From Limnochordales bacterium (GTDB taxonomy: Bacteria; Bacillota; Limnochordia; Limnochordales; DUMU01): a stretch of DNA of 64,000 nucleotides. Under the pieces are notes generated by a model that ran no database searches, had not been told where the DNA came from, and saw only the letters and a program-made list of their open reading frames with translations. Shown piece after piece: positions 61,701 through 64,000 of the stretch. A program made the position numbers and the translations under genes. The stretch's first letter is position 1. Each line of letters starts with the position of its first letter. The DNA is taken from positions 62,001-126,000 of the forward strand of contig JADBKP010000005.1 of the NCBI GenBank assembly GCA_014896315.1, given 5' to 3'.

Positions 61701-62177
61701 TCGTTCTTGTACCCTTCGTGCCTTTCTGCGACCCGGCGTATCTTGGTTCTTCCCGAAGTCACCCCCCAGAGCAAGGCGACCAACACCACGGCAAGAAGAT
61801 TTCGACATGTCCTGTCCCCCTTCCTGACCGGGAGAAGTTCGGTATAATGGGGTACGAGTCCCGCCCGAAAAAACTTTTTCCGGATGGGCTAGCATCTGGC
61901 AGGAAGTTTGGCGAGCGGGACGAATAAGTAAGCATGGTACGCGAGCGAGTGGTGGCACTCGCCTGGCGTGCAAATCTTGCCGTCTCCTGGCGCGCGGAGA
62001 GGAAGGAGGTGTACTCGGTTTGGCCGTGCGTGGGGCAGACGGTGAGTTCCGGAGTCCAAAGACCGGCCCGGTGGTGAATTCAAGGAAACAAGGACTACTT
62101 GATTTCCCGCGGGAAGGTACAGGCCTCCGGATAGCTTGAAAACACATCCCCCAATACCAAACTGAGGAGGCGTAGAC
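61701..62177 (+). other. Leader of the second barrel gene with candidate structured RNA
   Basis: No convincing gene in about 480 bases. A perfect -10 hexamer TATAAT at 61843-61848 suggests transcription from about 61855, though no good -35 is seen. GTCCCGC (61859-61865) can pair with GCGGGAC (61915-61921), and GCGAGTG-type segments near 61942-61965 form another hairpin. GAGGAAGGAGGTG at 61999-62011 repeats the element seen before the first barrel gene. The leader of about 320 nt is long enough for a riboswitch or thermosensor. Confidence 0.5.
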
Positions 62178-63524
62178 ATGAAGCGACTCTCTTTTGTGTT
62201 GGCGCTAGTGGCCGTCCTTGCCGTTGCCGGTACGGCTAGTGCCTCGCCGACTATTCACGGGACTGCCAAACTGACCCTTTCGGGCGACACGGCAACCCTC
62301 AAGAATGGTCCGAACATCAGCTTTAGCCTTGGTTGGGACAACAGCCTGTCCGCCAGTGGCGAGGGGTGGTCCCTGAGTGGGAAGATGCAGATTCCTGACG
62401 GCAACGCAACTACCCTGAACTTTTACGACTGGAAACTCAACGTAAAGGCGGGTCTCCTCGACGTTACTGCAGCTAACAACGTAGATATCGGGTCCATCTA
62501 CGATGCAGCAGCGATCATTGACTGGCCTGGGGTCCCTGGGAATCCGTCCGGCAATCATCTGCGGGTAAAGCTGCCGGTAGGACCCCTGTCTGTTACCTAC
62601 GACAAGGCTACTGCACAGTACGTACTGGTCGACATACCCAAGGGTGTGGCTGCGCCGCTGGCGTTTGGCGCTATAGCGCGGGTCGGGGTGAACAATCCCA
62701 CCGCAGTAGTCCACACCACCTGGGAGATGGCAAACGGTATCGTGTTGAAAGCTTCGGCTGGGCAGACGAGCAATGCTGAGGATGGTCTCGCCTATGGTGC
62801 GACGCTTACCATCCCGGTGACGTCGAACTTGGAGGCCTACCTTGTCGGAAAGCGGTGGGGTACTGGCTGGGCCGAGCCCGGTGCTCCTGGAAACACGCGG
62901 ACACTCGCCCAGCTGACGTACAAGCAGTCGCAGTACAAGGCCGTTGCCTACTTCTGGCGTCAGGTCAAGACGGATGATGGAAGTCTGACCGGGTTGAAGA
63001 ACTACGGTTCTTTGAGCTTCGTGCAAGTCAGCGGGGACAATCTAGACTGGTTCAACCCGGACTACGACTACAGCTGGGATCCGTACGCCTCGCCGGGTTC
63101 AGCTGGCTACAAGAACCTGAAGGGTCTCGCATTCTACGCTCGGTACGGGCACGACAAGACCGACAAGCCCAACCCGGACGCGGATCCCAACCCCAACCCG
63201 ACCAAGCTGCACTTGGCGGTGGGTGCTCCCGTGGTGAAAGACAGAGCGTGGGCCAACGCCTATGCTGAACTCACTGGGCCGAGCCTCAAGGGGGCCGAGT
63301 ACTGGGGCCACCTGTACGTGAAGCTGAGCGACAAGCTCAACTCCACGACAAAGGTGAAGGTTGCCGACTACACCAACGCCCAGTCCGAGACGGTCAAGGG
63401 TGTTGCGGTCTGGAACAACCTGTCGTACTCCGTCTCCAGCACGGCCTCGGTTGCTCTTGACCTGACGAAAGAGCTCAACACGTCTAACGTGGGCTATACC
63501 CTTACCTTCAGCGTGAATTACTGA
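62178..63524 (+). CDS. Putative outer-membrane beta-barrel protein, second copy
   Basis: A 448-residue exported protein with signal peptide KRLSFVLALVAVLAVAGTASA cut before SPTIHG. The mature part is strand-rich (ISFSLGWDNSLSASGEGWSL, LRVKLPVGPLSVTYDKATAQ, GVAVWNNLSYSVSSTASVAL) and ends NVGYTLTFSVNY, a C-terminal aromatic strand as in outer-membrane barrels. A loop-like insert near residue 335 is Asp/Pro/Asn-rich. It does not look closely related in sequence to the preceding barrel. ATG 62178 has GAGGAGG upstream. Confidence 0.73.
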   Translation: MKRLSFVLALVAVLAVAGTASASPTIHGTAKLTLSGDTATLKNGPNISFSLGWDNSLSASGEGWSLSGKMQIPDGNATTLNFYDWKLNVKAGLLDVTAANNVDIGSIYDAAAIIDWPGVPGNPSGNHLRVKLPVGPLSVTYDKATAQYVLVDIPKGVAAPLAFGAIARVGVNNPTAVVHTTWEMANGIVLKASAGQTSNAEDGLAYGATLTIPVTSNLEAYLVGKRWGTGWAEPGAPGNTRTLAQLTYKQSQYKAVAYFWRQVKTDDGSLTGLKNYGSLSFVQVSGDNLDWFNPDYDYSWDPYASPGSAGYKNLKGLAFYARYGHDKTDKPNPDADPNPNPTKLHLAVGAPVVKDRAWANAYAELTGPSLKGAEYWGHLYVKLSDKLNSTTKVKVADYTNAQSETVKGVAVWNNLSYSVSSTASVALDLTKELNTSNVGYTLTFSVNY

Positions 63525-63556
63525 TAGGAAGAGGAGCCTTCCTTGGACGCGCAGGG

Positions 63557-63582
63557 GCCCCCGGGTCGACCGGGGGCTCTTT
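63557..63582 (+). terminator. Intrinsic terminator after the second barrel gene
   Basis: GCCCCCGG and CCGGGGGC form a perfect 8-bp stem with loop GTCGA, followed by TCTTTC, about 33 bases after the stop. Confidence 0.8.
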
Positions 63583-63652
63583 CGCGTACGCGCGGGCGTG
63601 GAGGATGCGTGGGCCGCGCTGCAAACGGCGGCACGAGGAGCCGCAGATCGGC

Positions 63653-63673
63653 TAGAATTGGGCTGGTGCCCAA
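63653..63673 (+). promoter_or_regulatory. Inverted repeat, possible operator of the transporter gene
   Basis: TTGGGC and GCCCAA form a perfect 6-bp inverted repeat with a TGGT spacer (63658-63673), directly abutting a -10-like TAGAAT (63653-63658) and about 30 bases before the transporter start. No T run follows, so an operator is more likely than a terminator. Confidence 0.4.
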
Positions 63674-63701
63674 AACGCGGTAGGAAGGGTCAGATCGAGG
63701 A

Positions 63702-64000
63702 ATGGCTTGTGATGCAACCGGCAACCGCCGGAGGGAGCACAATAACGCATGTCCAAACCTGGTGCTGATTTTCTGGGCAATTGCTGTTTGTGCGCTACCC
63801 ACCTATGTCCTGAGTGCGGTCCTGCCTGACATAGCGGAGACTTTGCGCGTGCCCTTGTCTCAGGGCGGTGCGGTCTATGCTGTCGGCCCGTTGCTTGGTT
63901 TTGCGCTGCTTGGGGCCACGGCCTTTGTCGTCGGCCAAACGGGCAAAGAACCGCTATTCGCCACCGGGCTTGCCATTCTCGCTGTGTCCATGGTCGGCCT
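63702..64000 (+). CDS. MFS transporter, N-terminal part (cut by window edge)
   Basis: The frame from ATG 63702 is open to the window end, giving 99 residues. After a polar start come a first transmembrane helix (LVLIFWAIAVCALPTYVLSA), the MFS-typical VLPDIAETLRVPLSQGGAVY and a second helix (AVGPLLGFALLGATAFVVG), then a third beginning. The pattern resembles drug or sugar efflux transporters of the DHA1 type. AGGAAGGG lies 12 bases upstream. Substrate unknown. Confidence 0.8.
   Translation, partial: MACDATGNRRREHNNACPNLVLIFWAIAVCALPTYVLSAVLPDIAETLRVPLSQGGAVYAVGPLLGFALLGATAFVVGQTGKEPLFATGLAILAVSMVG

Noticed and set aside
61667-61927. Open frame across the terminator after the first barrel gene
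   Set aside because: It reads through a 13-bp terminator stem and has no coding signature.
62205-63026. Minus-strand open frame of 273 codons opposite the second barrel gene
   Set aside because: Its sequence lacks domains, and the plus-strand frame has a signal peptide, ribosome-binding site and barrel-like pattern.

Overview
The window is a contiguous, gene-dense, GC-rich stretch of a chromosome from an endospore-forming member of the Firmicutes (Bacillota). The evidence is a complete spoIIIAA-AH operon, spoIVB, spo0A, two SleB-type hydrolases and the usual Firmicute core order (aroC/aroK/aroB/aroQ, pepP, efp, spoIIIA, accBC, asp23/amaP, nusB, xseAB, ispA, dxs, tlyA, nadK, argR, recN, spoIVB, spo0A). 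It also encodes a TamB/AsmA-like protein and two signal-peptide-bearing beta-strand-rich proteins with C-terminal aromatic residues, which look like outer-membrane barrels. Sporulation genes together with outer-membrane-type proteins point to a diderm, spore-forming lineage; Limnochordia or a relative is my best guess. That placement is an inference.

Layout. 1-4.8 kb: end of aroC, a fused aroK-aroB, aroQ, an M24 peptidase and efp. 4.8-11.1 kb: a small zinc-ribbon protein and spoIIIAA-AH. 11.1-18.8 kb: a consensus promoter with a terminator-like leader hairpin, then accB, accC, asp23, amaP, a DUF2273 gene, nusB, a Kae1/TsaD-like gene, xseA, xseB and ispA. 18.85-20.3 kb: the most striking locus, a roughly 680-nt structured non-coding RNA with its own promoter and terminator. 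It sits exactly where OLE RNA is found, between ispA and a small membrane protein matching OapA, followed by dxs. 20.3-28.7 kb: dxs, tlyA, nadK, argR, recN, spoIVB, spo0A. 28.8-32.7 kb: steA, a SteB/MctB-like gene, a GT2 glycosyltransferase and a MraY/WecA-like transferase. 32.9-41.1 kb: accessory envelope and secretion genes (two SleB hydrolases, a ROK regulator, a secreted phosphatase-fold protein, an orphan solute-binding protein, a secreted propeller, a polysaccharide deacetylase, a membrane protein).

41.1-49.3 kb: a double P-loop ATPase, glnR-glnA, a methyltransferase, a NamZ-like muramidase with an AMIN domain, nadE, and a second glnA on the opposite strand. 49.3-58.1 kb: a two-component system, the TamB-like gene, an HD-GYP/GAF/GGDEF protein whose reading frame is broken near its end, and a fused transporter/spermidine-synthase-like protein. 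58.3-64 kb: an HtrA-type protease, two putative outer-membrane barrel genes with long leaders that share a motif, and the start of an MFS transporter.

Several genes depend on non-ATG or non-canonical starts (spoIIIAF apparently CTG; spoIIIAG, the SteB-like gene and the spermidine-synthase-like gene TTG). No tRNA, rRNA, CRISPR array, insertion sequence or prophage gene was seen.
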